Of a stretch of 64,000 bases of DNA, positions 35,129 to 43,667 are shown piece by piece; the first letter of the stretch is position 1; every line of letters begins with the position of its first letter. The stretch lies in contig VGVR01000006.1 in assembly GCA_016873995.1 (NCBI GenBank), forward strand, positions 1 to 64,000, given 5' to 3'. The position numbers and the translations under genes were made by a program. The notes below the pieces were generated by a model that saw only the letters and a list, made by a program, of their open reading frames with translations, searched no databases and was not told the origin of the DNA. The DNA is from Gemmatimonadota bacterium (GTDB taxonomy: Bacteria > Gemmatimonadota > Gemmatimonadetes > Longimicrobiales > Gaopeijiaceae).

Positions 35129-36740
35129 ACCGACGGCACCCCGGCCGGAGCGCTTGCTCGAGGCTGGCGATCGGGGGGAGCGTGATCGACGGGCGCCCCG
35201 ATCCGATGAGCATCGGAGCGACGGTGAGGTGCAGGCGGTCGAGTAGGCCTGCCTGAAGGAACCGGGACACGGTCACTCCGCCCCCCTCTACGAGGATGCG
35301 CCGCAGCCCGCGCCGACGCAGGCGATCGAGAAGCACCGGGAGGTCGAAGCCGGTGCTCTCGGACCAGGGCACGCGGATCTCCCCGCGAGCCAGATTCGTC
35401 GAGCGGGTGGAGCCGGCTTCGCGCACGACGACCAGGGTACGCGCGGCGGAGTCGGTGAATACCTTGCGCCCTTCGTCGAGTCGCTCCGACGGGTCCAGCA
35501 CGACGCGGACCGGGCTCGGCCCCTCGACGAGCCGCACGGTCAGGCGCGGATCGTCGAGCTCCACCGTGCCCGCGCCCACCACCACGGCATCGACGAGGGC
35601 TCTCAGTCGATGGAGCCGCTGGATGTCCTGCGGACCCGTGACGAAGTGCGAGGCGCCGGCGTCCGTCGCGATTCGGCCGTCGAGGCTCTGGCCGAGCTGT
35701 CCGATCACGAAGTCGGGCGCCGAACGAATCGGGAGATAGAGGTCGAAGACGTCCCGCGCTGCGGGCGTGACACGTCCGGACGCGCGCCAGGAGCCGTCAG
35801 CGCCGACCTCCAACCAAGCGGATGGGACGCCGTCGGCAAACCCACGCTCCGCAGCACCAGGGGTCGTGCCGAGCACGAGCGCCCATGCCGTGCGCTCGTC
35901 GAGGTGACCGTCGCCGGAGGACCCTCGGTCGCTCGTGAGCGTGTCGAGTGGGAAGGTGCATGCGTCGCGAATGATTTCGGCGAGGATGCGCCCGTAGTGC
36001 TCGACGAGGCGAGCGCCGAGGGCAGAGGTGCCGAGGCTCGCGTCGCCCACGACGCCCATGGGATTGAGGTCGCCCGCGAGCCATGCGAACGGCGCCTCTC
36101 CCTCGGGGCGAACCCGACGAAGTGACTCCTCGAGGCGAGCGCCGAGGGAAGGAAAGTCCGCGACGGCCTCCCGGCGGACCAACTCGGGACGCAGATGCAG
36201 CATCATGGCCGTCTCGAGCGCACCGCCATGGAGTCCGTGCCGCCATTCGGTGTCGGGCAGGGCGACGTCCGTGGGGCGGGCGAAGCGGAAGTAGTTCGCT
36301 TTCACGACCAGCAGGTCGTGTTCCGCGCGTAAGATAAGCGCGGCTGCGTCGACCGCTGCCTGGTTCCCTCCGTGGCTGTTGAAGAGGACGATGCGCCGTA
36401 CGCCTGAGCGCGCGAGCTCCGCCCCCAACTCCACGATGCGCGCGATCATCTCCTCCGTCGTCACGCTCTGGGTGCCGGCAAAGCGCGTATGCTCCAGGCT
36501 AGCGCCGACCCTGACGACGGGAAGCGTCCAGACCTCGAGGTCAGGTGGAAGCTGCCTGAACGCCGCGTCGAGGATCCCGAGCCCGATGTCGACGTCGGTC
36601 GACGCAGGGAGGTGCGGGCCGTGCTGCTCCGTGGCCGCGAGCGGCAACACGATGACGGGGTCGCGCCTCGCGGCCTCTCGAGCCTCTCGAGGCGTGAGGG
36701 CGTCCCACTCGCGACGTGGCGCTCCGGTCGAGCCAGTCAT
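35073..36740 (-). CDS. Creatininase-like amidohydrolase fused to RibD reductase domain
   Basis: 555 residues from ATG 36740. Residues 1-245 are a creatininase-fold hydrolase with metal motifs TEQHGPHLPASTDVD, NSHGGNQ and GGALETAMML. Residues 330-555 are the RibD C-terminal (DHFR-like) reductase: IGQLGQSLDGRIATDAG, ALVDAVVVGAGTVELDDP and ILVEGGGVTVSRFL. The deaminase half of RibD is missing. Archaeal ArfB, a creatininase relative, deformylates a riboflavin intermediate and RibD_C reduces ribosyl to ribityl, so the pair probably processes the GTP cyclohydrolase II product made by the cluster. Confidence 0.92.
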   Translation of the reverse strand: MTGSTGAPRREWDALTPREAREAARRDPVIVLPLAATEQHGPHLPASTDVDIGLGILDAAFRQLPPDLEVWTLPVVRVGASLEHTRFAGTQSVTTEEMIARIVELGAELARSGVRRIVLFNSHGGNQAAVDAAALILRAEHDLLVVKANYFRFARPTDVALPDTEWRHGLHGGALETAMMLHLRPELVRREAVADFPSLGARLEESLRRVRPEGEAPFAWLAGDLNPMGVVGDASLGTSALGARLVEHYGRILAEIIRDACTFPLDTLTSDRGSSGDGHLDERTAWALVLGTTPGAAERGFADGVPSAWLEVGADGSWRASGRVTPAARDVFDLYLPIRSAPDFVIGQLGQSLDGRIATDAGASHFVTGPQDIQRLHRLRALVDAVVVGAGTVELDDPRLTVRLVEGPSPVRVVLDPSERLDEGRKVFTDSAARTLVVVREAGSTRSTNLARGEIRVPWSESTGFDLPVLLDRLRRRGLRRILVEGGGVTVSRFLQAGLLDRLHLTVAPMLIGSGRPSITLPPIASLEQALRPGCRRFILGEDVLFDLDLRRGSA

Positions 36741-36747
36741 GGCGAGG

Positions 36748-37491
36748 TCAGGCCGCAGGCCCGAGTCGGGCGTACACGTCGCCCGAGGATGCGCCGCCGG
36801 CACCCGTGGAAAGCCAGAGGTCGACGGCGTCTGCGTCCATCCACGCGTCGAAAGCGAATCGACGCCCCTCGCCCAGCACCACGTTGAATCGATACGACCC
36901 GAGCTCCCGTAGCCTGCGCACGCACGCCGACGCGACCTCGAGGTGGCCTGCGACGAACTCGAAGGAAAGCGCCGGGAGGGGCTCGTTGAGCCCGGCGAGC
37001 ACCTCCGCCTCGAATCCCTCGACGTCGATCTTGCAGAAGCTCGGCCTCCCATGGCTCCGGATGAGCTCGTCGAGCGTGACGACTGCGACCTCGGCACTCT
37101 CGTCCCAGCGCACGCCCTCGAACCCGGGGTGCGCACGGGTCATCGACGTCCGCCAAGGTTCGGAAAGCGTGGAGACGGTCGGATGCCGGGCGCTGATCGC
37201 GAGGCGAGCCGTTCCGGGGGTCGCGCCGACGGCCTCCGTGCGGACCACGATACGATCGTTCCTACCCACGATGCGGCGCAGCCAACGCGCGACATGAGGT
37301 TGTGGTTCGAGCGCTATCACCCTGGCACCGAGGGCAGCGAAGGCCACGGATCGGTCGCCCAAGTGGGCACCCACGTCGAAGACGAGGTCGCCCTCACGGA
37401 CGAACGTCGAGTAGAGTCTTCTCAGCGCACGTTGCCGACCCGGTCGCCAGTAGACGACGAACGAACGGGCGAGTCCGATCCACTCGAGCAC
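36748..37491 (-). CDS. FkbM-family methyltransferase
   Basis: 247 residues with the FkbM layout: VFDVGAHLGDRSVAFA, ALEPQPHVARWLRRIV, then KIDVEGFEAEVLAGL. FkbM enzymes O-methylate sugars or polyketide groups using SAM. It lies seven bases ahead of the creatininase-RibD gene. It presumably methylates a sugar added by one of the cluster glycosyltransferases. Confidence 0.9.
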   Translation of the reverse strand: MLEWIGLARSFVVYWRPGRQRALRRLYSTFVREGDLVFDVGAHLGDRSVAFAALGARVIALEPQPHVARWLRRIVGRNDRIVVRTEAVGATPGTARLAISARHPTVSTLSEPWRTSMTRAHPGFEGVRWDESAEVAVVTLDELIRSHGRPSFCKIDVEGFEAEVLAGLNEPLPALSFEFVAGHLEVASACVRRLRELGSYRFNVVLGEGRRFAFDAWMDADAVDLWLSTGAGGASSGDVYARLGPAA

Positions 37492-37500
37492 GGGCTGGAG

Positions 37501-38400
37501 TCAGCTGGGCCTGACTCGGAGGGTAGCGAAGACCGCGTAGTGATCCGAAGGGTATCGCCCCTCTTCGTTGTACAGGACCGTCTCGACGCGCAAGACGTCG
37601 ATCGGACCGCCGACCAAGATCCAGTCGATGCGTCCCATCCTGTTGTCGTCGGGGGCCAGGAAACCGCCGAAGGTCTCTGCAGGGCCCTCACGCTCGGCCG
37701 CGATGTCCCATGCATCGCGCAGACCGGCGCTCGTTGCCACCCGCCATGTCTCGCTCCAGCCAGCGGCTGCATTGAAGTCGCCAATGGTCAGCACTGCGCT
37801 CCCGGGGGGGAGTCCGGCGATGCGCTCGTTGATTTGTGCGGCGGCTACGAGGTGTTGCTCTCCGGCTCGCGGGGAAAAGTGGGTGTTGTAGACGTAGAAC
37901 TGCTGGGAGCTGTCGAAGTGATGGAAGCGTGCCCACGTCACGATGCGGGAGCCGCCACGTCCCCCGCCGCGACCCCGGTACTGTCCATTCGGTGGATCGC
38001 CCAGCCAGAACGTGCCGGACTCGATCGGTACGAGCTGGTCGGCGCGGTAGAAGATGGGCGTGGCTTCGCTCAGACCCGTGCCTCCGTTCAGGCCTCGGTC
38101 GACCCCCAGCCAACGGTGCTCGGGGAGCGCCTGCTCCAAGTATGCGATCTGTTCTCCGAGCGCCTCCTGCATGCCGACCACTTGCGCGCCTGAACGCCGG
38201 ATCGTCTCGGCGACGATCTCCTTCCTGAACTCCCAGGAGTCAGGTCCGTCGTCGATGGCGGAAGTCCGGATGTTGAACGTCATCACGCCGAGCCCCATGG
38301 GCTCGCGCCGGGGTGGGACGTCCTGAGCCGATATCACCGCCGCCTGAGCCAGCAGGGCGCAGAGCGCGCCGGAGGCGAGCAAGAGGCGGGGCTGGGTCAC
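37501..38400 (-). CDS. Secreted endonuclease/exonuclease/phosphatase-family enzyme
   Basis: 299 residues from GTG 38400, nine bases after AGGTGAT; this start gives a clean signal peptide (ASGALCALLAQAAVISA). EEP motifs in order: VMTFNIRT, MQEALGEQ (metal Glu), YNTHFSPR, IGDFNAAAG and SDHYAVFATL. Secreted relatives act on nucleic acids, phospholipids or sugar phosphates. In this cluster a phosphodiester or phosphate on the exported product is a plausible substrate. Confidence 0.85.
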   Translation of the reverse strand: MTQPRLLLASGALCALLAQAAVISAQDVPPRREPMGLGVMTFNIRTSAIDDGPDSWEFRKEIVAETIRRSGAQVVGMQEALGEQIAYLEQALPEHRWLGVDRGLNGGTGLSEATPIFYRADQLVPIESGTFWLGDPPNGQYRGRGGGRGGSRIVTWARFHHFDSSQQFYVYNTHFSPRAGEQHLVAAAQINERIAGLPPGSAVLTIGDFNAAAGWSETWRVATSAGLRDAWDIAAEREGPAETFGGFLAPDDNRMGRIDWILVGGPIDVLRVETVLYNEEGRYPSDHYAVFATLRVRPS

Positions 38401-38464
38401 GGGAGAGATCACCTGGCGAGAGGGGACACAGGGCCATCGTACGCGCCTGCGGCGCATCGCGACA

Positions 38465-39346
38465 CTACCGCCCCGCCTTTTCGAAGACCAGGAGCTGATA
38501 TCGCACGAAGCCTTCACGAAGGCCGATCTGGAGGGCGTTGCCCCCGATCAGGTTGCCGTAGAAGGGCATGCGGACCAGCCCCATGCGGGCGACCAGGGGG
38601 CTCAGAAAGCCGGTCAGCCGGTCGCGCAGGCGGCTCCCGGGCCGCGTGAGCGAAGTGAGGTCGTGCGACACGTCGACGGAGAGACCGTGTCGCGCGCCGT
38701 GTCGCGTGAGGCCTTCCACGGTGCACAGCGCTGGCAGGCGCCACCCGGTGCGCAGCTCAGCGACGCGTGCGCGTTGCCCCTCGCTCAGGACTGACTCGTC
38801 GGCGGCCAGGAAGTCGTCCACGACGATGAGCCGCCCGCCGACGCGGAGGTGGCGAGCCACGTTGTCCAGGAAGTCCGGCGCCGACGTGCTGTGCGCGAAT
38901 GACTCCACCGCGACGACCACGTCGGCCGTCGACCCGAGGTCGACCGACTGGAAGTCACCCAATACGAACGCACATCGATCCGCCACGCCGCCCTCGCGCG
39001 CCAAGCGCTCGGCGATCCGCAGCTGCTTCGGGCTCAAGGTGACGCCCGTGAGGCGCGCGTCCGGGAATCGCTCGGCGAGATGGAAGAGCGTGCCGCCGAC
39101 CCCGCAACCGAAGTCGAAGACGGTCGGGCGCGAGCCGAGCGCGAAGCCGGCGATCGTGTTCGCGAGGAGGGTGTCGACGTGACGGATTGCACGCTCCGGA
39201 GAGTCCTCGCCCGGTGCCCAAAGCGCTCGGTGCATCGATGGCACACCGCTTCCCATGAGCAGGAAGCGACGGGTGTTCCGGTCGTAGTACTCGGCGACGT
39301 CAGACGTCGTGGTCGCCTCCATGGAGCGCGATCGATCCGCCGGCAT
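38465..39346 (-). CDS. SAM-dependent methyltransferase (UbiE/sterol-type)
   Basis: 293 residues from ATG 39346, sharing one base with the preceding stop (TGATG). Text resembling the cyclopropane/tocopherol methyltransferase branch: YYDRNTRRFLLMGSG, VFDFGCGVGGTLFHLAERF, TGVTLSPKQ and VESFAHSTS. These enzymes often methylate C or O of small hydrophobic acceptors. One of four methyltransferases in the cluster. Confidence 0.9.
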   Translation of the reverse strand: MPADRSRSMEATTTSDVAEYYDRNTRRFLLMGSGVPSMHRALWAPGEDSPERAIRHVDTLLANTIAGFALGSRPTVFDFGCGVGGTLFHLAERFPDARLTGVTLSPKQLRIAERLAREGGVADRCAFVLGDFQSVDLGSTADVVVAVESFAHSTSAPDFLDNVARHLRVGGRLIVVDDFLAADESVLSEGQRARVAELRTGWRLPALCTVEGLTRHGARHGLSVDVSHDLTSLTRPGSRLRDRLTGFLSPLVARMGLVRMPFYGNLIGGNALQIGLREGFVRYQLLVFEKAGR

Positions 39347-40599
39347 CAGTAGCCGACGGGTGCGTCGATCAAAACGCGGTGATCGCGTAGGTACGCGTAC
39401 GCGGGCTCGAGCGCCGCTGCCACGATCGGAGCGGTCAGATCGGCGTCGACGGTGATGCGTTCGGGCAGGTAACGGCGGCACTCCGCGAACTCGGCCTCGT
39501 ACTCGGGCGTCGGGAAGCGCAGCGTCAACGTCGTCGAGTTCCCATGTCGTTCCAGCGCATATAGCGGGTTCACTGCGAGCGCGCCGCGGACGTCCTTGGA
39601 CATCGGTACCTGGTAGCGCCGAAAAGCGTCGGTGCGGGGGCTGCTGATCAGGGTGAACGACGCCTCCGTGCCGAGCTGCTCTGGCCGAACGTCTCTGGTC
39701 AGGTCGACGACGCGGCCCTCCACGACGTCCTCGAAGAGCCGTTCGTCGCTGAAGAGGCGCGGAAGTCGCTCAGGGAAGAGCGCCTGGTAGGCCCCCGGCG
39801 TGAGGGTGTCACCCGCCGAGTAGTTCTCGCCGAGCGCGCTGTGGAGGTGCGGCATCACGATGAGCCCGTTGTCGCCCACGAGTCGCACCATCTCGTCTGC
39901 GAGCATGCGCTTGTGCCAGATGTACGGGAAGGCGTCCGCGAGGAGCACGGTGGAGAACGAGTGTCGTGCGAAGGGGAGTGAGTTGTTCCCATCGCAGCAG
40001 ACGGCGGCGACGCCGGGCGAAGTGAAGCGACTCGCCAACCAGATCTTCCAGAAGCCGACGTCGGCGAGCACGGTGCCAGCAGTGGACACGCCATCGGGCG
40101 TACGCTGGGCCTCGAGCACCCGTGTCAGGTGGCCAGTCCCGCCGCAGAGGTCGAGCACGCGGCCGCGAAACGGCCACTCGGCCTGGCCGAGCGCGCCGAT
40201 CAGGGCTTCCGCGGTAACGAACGTGGGGTCGGCGAATCGGTGCACACACCAGGTCCCTTCCGCGTCGTCGCAGAGGAGCTCGAGCGCCCTGCGATAGGTC
40301 GCCTCCCCACTCCGCAGCAGGTCCAGCAAGCGCTCGCGACGGTGAGCATCCGACACGCCGAGGAGCGCGAGGAGCGCGTCGTCCCGGTGCCCGTCCTCAA
40401 GCGCATGCATCGCGTCGCGTGTGGCGTCATTCGCGATGAGCACTGGAATGCCCGCTACGACCGGGAAGGCGCAGCACTCGCACCCGAGCACGCCTTCGTC
40501 GATCTCGTCCCCGGTGGCGCGGAGGGCTTCGTTCTCCACGAGGGAAAACGGGGTGCCGCAGAAGGGACAGCGCAGGATCTCGAGCAGCGTCGCGTGCAT
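39346..40599 (-). CDS. Trm112-like zinc-ribbon methyltransferase
   Basis: 417 residues. The N-terminus is a Trm112-type zinc ribbon (LRCPFCGTPFSL, then LGCECCAFPVVAGIPVLI). A class I methyltransferase follows from about residue 125 with LDLCGGTGHLTRVLE, and VLLADAFPYIWHKRM marking the post-II region. Such fused Trm112-methyltransferase proteins are frequent in natural-product and polysaccharide clusters. Substrate unknown. Confidence 0.85.
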   Translation of the reverse strand: MHATLLEILRCPFCGTPFSLVENEALRATGDEIDEGVLGCECCAFPVVAGIPVLIANDATRDAMHALEDGHRDDALLALLGVSDAHRRERLLDLLRSGEATYRRALELLCDDAEGTWCVHRFADPTFVTAEALIGALGQAEWPFRGRVLDLCGGTGHLTRVLEAQRTPDGVSTAGTVLADVGFWKIWLASRFTSPGVAAVCCDGNNSLPFARHSFSTVLLADAFPYIWHKRMLADEMVRLVGDNGLIVMPHLHSALGENYSAGDTLTPGAYQALFPERLPRLFSDERLFEDVVEGRVVDLTRDVRPEQLGTEASFTLISSPRTDAFRRYQVPMSKDVRGALAVNPLYALERHGNSTTLTLRFPTPEYEAEFAECRRYLPERITVDADLTAPIVAAALEPAYAYLRDHRVLIDAPVGY

Positions 40600-40606
40600 G
40601 CGTGAT

Positions 40607-41449
40607 TCAGCGCGATGCGAGCGCCGGCGCGGGCGCGCAATAAGCGTCCACGAACGCGGCTGCGCCCGAGCCTACGCTGGCGTGACGATAGTGCTCGACG
40701 CCGATAATGCGCGCCTCAGGCTCCGTGAGCAGCTCGAAGACGCTGCCGGCCACCTGTGTGCGGTGGCATTGCAGAGCGCGCAGCTTCAACCCCGCGAAGC
40801 GCCCAGCGTCCAGCACCAGCGTGGGCAGCGGCGCCATCGCGCCGAAAGCGTCGGGGTCGAGTCCAGCGACGATGGCGGGCCGCGACGCTCCGCCGCCGCC
40901 GTCGCCTCCGCGAAGCGTGGCGGACGCCGCGCTCACCAGCTCGCGCATCGCTCCGGGGCGCATGCTCGCGTAGCGGAGCGCGGGCCCCACGGCACCCAGC
41001 CCCCCGACCACGGCGGTGGTCCGCGCGTGCACGGCGACGTGGTCGGGGTGCCCGTAGAGGCCGTCCTCGTCGAAGGTGACGACCACGTCCGCCTCGGTAC
41101 TCTGGATGGCTTCCAGGATGTCGGCGTCGAGTCTCGCGGGGTCGATCCAGGGGAGCATGCCATCCTCGTGATCGCGCAGGATGACGTCGTGGATGCCGAG
41201 CACACCCGCCGCCGCCTCGAGCTCGCGGGCGCGGACGTCGGCCAGCGTGACCCCCGCGGCCAATGAGCCGCCCGTCGGCCCGTGCTCGCCCCGCGTCAGG
41301 CAGAGGAGCGAGACGCGCGCGCCTTCCGCGGCGGCACGCGCGAGCAGGCCGCCGCACGCGAGCGACTCGTCGTCCGGGTGCGCGAAGATCGCCAGGAGAG
41401 AGGAACGGAGGCTGCGGCGGTCACCTGTGGCTCGATCACGAACGGCCAT
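40607..41449 (-). CDS. PIG-L family deacetylase (LmbE-like)
   Basis: 280 residues from ATG 41449 in a TGATG overlap. Zinc site AHPDDESLACGGLLARA, with HPDHVAVH downstream, is the signature of N-acetylglucosaminyl deacetylases such as GlcNAc-PI, mycothiol and bacillithiol enzymes. In this setting it would free the amine of an N-acetylhexosamine placed by a glycosyltransferase of the cluster, possibly for later acylation. Confidence 0.93.
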   Translation of the reverse strand: MAVRDRATGDRRSLRSSLLAIFAHPDDESLACGGLLARAAAEGARVSLLCLTRGEHGPTGGSLAAGVTLADVRARELEAAAGVLGIHDVILRDHEDGMLPWIDPARLDADILEAIQSTEADVVVTFDEDGLYGHPDHVAVHARTTAVVGGLGAVGPALRYASMRPGAMRELVSAASATLRGGDGGGGASRPAIVAGLDPDAFGAMAPLPTLVLDAGRFAGLKLRALQCHRTQVAGSVFELLTEPEARIIGVEHYRHASVGSGAAAFVDAYCAPAPALASR

Positions 41450-42549
41450 CAGTGCCCTCCGGTCCGCGCCGCCGCGACCACGCCCGCGTACGCACGCAGG
41501 TGCGCGTCGACCATCCGGTCCGGGCCGAAGCGCTCGACGGCGCGGGCGCGCACCCGTGCGCGATCGAGCGCGAGCACGCGCGGGAGGCCGTCGACGAGGT
41601 CGTCGACCGTGTCGAACACGGCGCCCGTGACGCCGTCGTCGACCACCTCGTCGACGGGGCCACCGCGCAGCGCCGCAACTGGGGTGCCGCACGCCATCGC
41701 CTCCGGCATCACCAGGCCGAACGACTCGGCAAGCTGGACCGGGTACAGAAGCGCGCGCGACGTAGCCAGCAGCTCCACCTTGTCGTCGAGTCCGAGCTCG
41801 CCGGCGTAGACGACGTGGTTGCCGTCGACGAGTGGCGCGACCACCTGCGCGAAGTACTCGTTCGCGGCGGCGGCGAGCACCAGTCTGTGGCCCGTGCGCC
41901 GCGCAACCTCGATCGCCTGGAGCACGCCCTTGCCTTCGGTGAAGCGGCCGAGAAAAACGAGCTGGTCGCTCGGCTCACCCCGCGGCACTAACGTCGCGAC
42001 CTGGACCGCATGGTGGATCGTGGCGACGACGTTGAGGCCGTCGAGCCGCCGCGCCTGTGCTTCCGACACCGCGATGAACGGCGCCTCGCCCGACGACGAC
42101 GCCCGCGACCAAAGCGCGACCTCCGTCGCCGCCGGCGCATGATGGACCGTGGTCACCACGGGTGTCGGCACGACGCCCGCGAACGCCAGGGAGACCGGCG
42201 CATACTCGGCCTGGTAGTGGATGACGTCGAAGTCCGCGGCCCGCTGGACAGCGGCAGACAGGTTGAGCAGCTCGCACAGCTCCCACGGCCACAAGTCCGC
42301 ATCGTCGTGATAACCGCGCGCGAACGTGGCATGCAGCCGCGCGGCGGTGACTGACGATCCGGTGGCGAAGAGCGTGACGTCGTGTCCACGCGCGAGCAGC
42401 CCGTCGACGAGGAGCGCGGTGTGGCTCTCGACCGAGCCCGAGCGCGCGGGTGGAATCGACTGCGCGACCGGTCCGACCAGCGCGATGCGTAGATGCGTCG
42501 ACTCCGCGCCGGAGCGCCCCGCGGGCGCAAGCGTGGCGGTGCGCGTCAT
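41449..42549 (-). CDS. Family 4 glycosyltransferase
   Basis: 366 residues from ATG 42549 (ATGA overlap; a start two codons earlier is possible). GT-B signatures: IPPARSGSVESHTALLVDGL at the acceptor side, LVFLGRFTEGKGVLQAI, and YPVQLAESFGLVMPEAMACG with the catalytic Glu pair. The next gene downstream is a deacetylase, recalling the MshA/MshB or BshA/BshB order in thiol biosynthesis, but no ligase follows. Confidence 0.92.
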   Translation of the reverse strand: MTRTATLAPAGRSGAESTHLRIALVGPVAQSIPPARSGSVESHTALLVDGLLARGHDVTLFATGSSVTAARLHATFARGYHDDADLWPWELCELLNLSAAVQRAADFDVIHYQAEYAPVSLAFAGVVPTPVVTTVHHAPAATEVALWSRASSSGEAPFIAVSEAQARRLDGLNVVATIHHAVQVATLVPRGEPSDQLVFLGRFTEGKGVLQAIEVARRTGHRLVLAAAANEYFAQVVAPLVDGNHVVYAGELGLDDKVELLATSRALLYPVQLAESFGLVMPEAMACGTPVAALRGGPVDEVVDDGVTGAVFDTVDDLVDGLPRVLALDRARVRARAVERFGPDRMVDAHLRAYAGVVAAARTGGH

Positions 42550-43667
42550 CCGCACGCCAGCTCCAGCAGCGGAGGAAGGACGCGCGAAGAATCGAAGTGC
42601 TCGCGGGCGATCTCCGCCGCCGCCGTCGCGTGCACACTGTAGTCGCGCTCGAGGCGCTCCAAGCCCGCCACCGCTTCCTCGACGCCCGAGAACCCGAGCA
42701 GCCCGGTGCCTTCGGGCAAATGCGCGCTCCAGCCGGTCTCCTGCACGAGGGCGGGCCTACCCGCTGCGAGGTAGCACTCGGTGCGGTCGCTGAACCACCC
42801 CGAGCGCGACGCGACATACGCGTGCTTCGCCACCCCGAACTCCGCCTTGGAGTCGCGGATGAAGTCACGGTAGTCCCATAGCGACCGGGACACGCTCATC
42901 GCCTGCACGGGCGCCCAGCCGCGGTCCTCGAGCAACTCGAGTGGCCCGTTTACGGCGATCTCGAAGCGCGCGTCCGTGCGGGCCGGCAGATCCAGGAACG
43001 ACGCGAACTCGCGATCCTTGCCGCCGTCGACGTCGGGGAAGCTCTGGTTCTTCCACGTCATCACGGTGGTGAAGCGATCGCGAGACGGCGGGATATCGGT
43101 ACGCCAGAGGTCGGTCACCACGGGCTGGCGGGTAGGATGCCACGCGAGTCCACTGGTCGGAACGTCACACGCGGCGGTGCCGATGTTGGCGCCGAAGGTG
43201 AAGAGGTGGTCGAAGCCCTTGAAGTAATCCACGTACCAGGGCTCGCCCTTCGCGATCGCGAGCTGCGTGAATACCGGATCCGAATCGATGAACACACGGT
43301 GGGGAATGGACGCATACTCGTCGCGCCAGAACCAAGTGCCCCCCGACAGGTTGACGAACAGGTCGGCGTCGGCGCAGAACGCCCGCACGTCGGCCTGCGA
43401 CCGTCCGTGGTAGCTGCCCTCGTAGTTCACGAAGCTCCAGCGATCACCGAGTCCGAACGGCTCCAGCGCGCGGTGGATGTAGCGCGTGCCGTAGCCGGGG
43501 TCGGTGGAGATCGCGTCCTGCTCGGGGTCGTAGACGCACTCGCCGGTGTCTTCGATGTACAGGACCTCGTGGCCGAGCGCGCGCAGTCCGAGCAGATACA
43601 TCAGCGAGCACCAAGTGACGCCGCCGAACGGATAGCGGGCGATGATGCCCGCGAAGACGATCTTCAC
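42546..43667 (-). CDS. Glycosyltransferase, CgeB-like GT-B type
   Basis: 373 residues from GTG 43667, overlapping the ABC gene stop (GTGA). N-terminal glycine loop FAGIIARYPFGGVTW, and the closing donor domain FSDRTECYLAAGRPALVQET followed by GLLGFSGVEEAVAGLE, resemble CgeB/GT1-like enzymes of spore and antibiotic clusters. Donor and acceptor unknown. Confidence 0.8.
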   Translation of the reverse strand: MKIVFAGIIARYPFGGVTWCSLMYLLGLRALGHEVLYIEDTGECVYDPEQDAISTDPGYGTRYIHRALEPFGLGDRWSFVNYEGSYHGRSQADVRAFCADADLFVNLSGGTWFWRDEYASIPHRVFIDSDPVFTQLAIAKGEPWYVDYFKGFDHLFTFGANIGTAACDVPTSGLAWHPTRQPVVTDLWRTDIPPSRDRFTTVMTWKNQSFPDVDGGKDREFASFLDLPARTDARFEIAVNGPLELLEDRGWAPVQAMSVSRSLWDYRDFIRDSKAEFGVAKHAYVASRSGWFSDRTECYLAAGRPALVQETGWSAHLPEGTGLLGFSGVEEAVAGLERLERDYSVHATAAAEIAREHFDSSRVLPPLLELACG

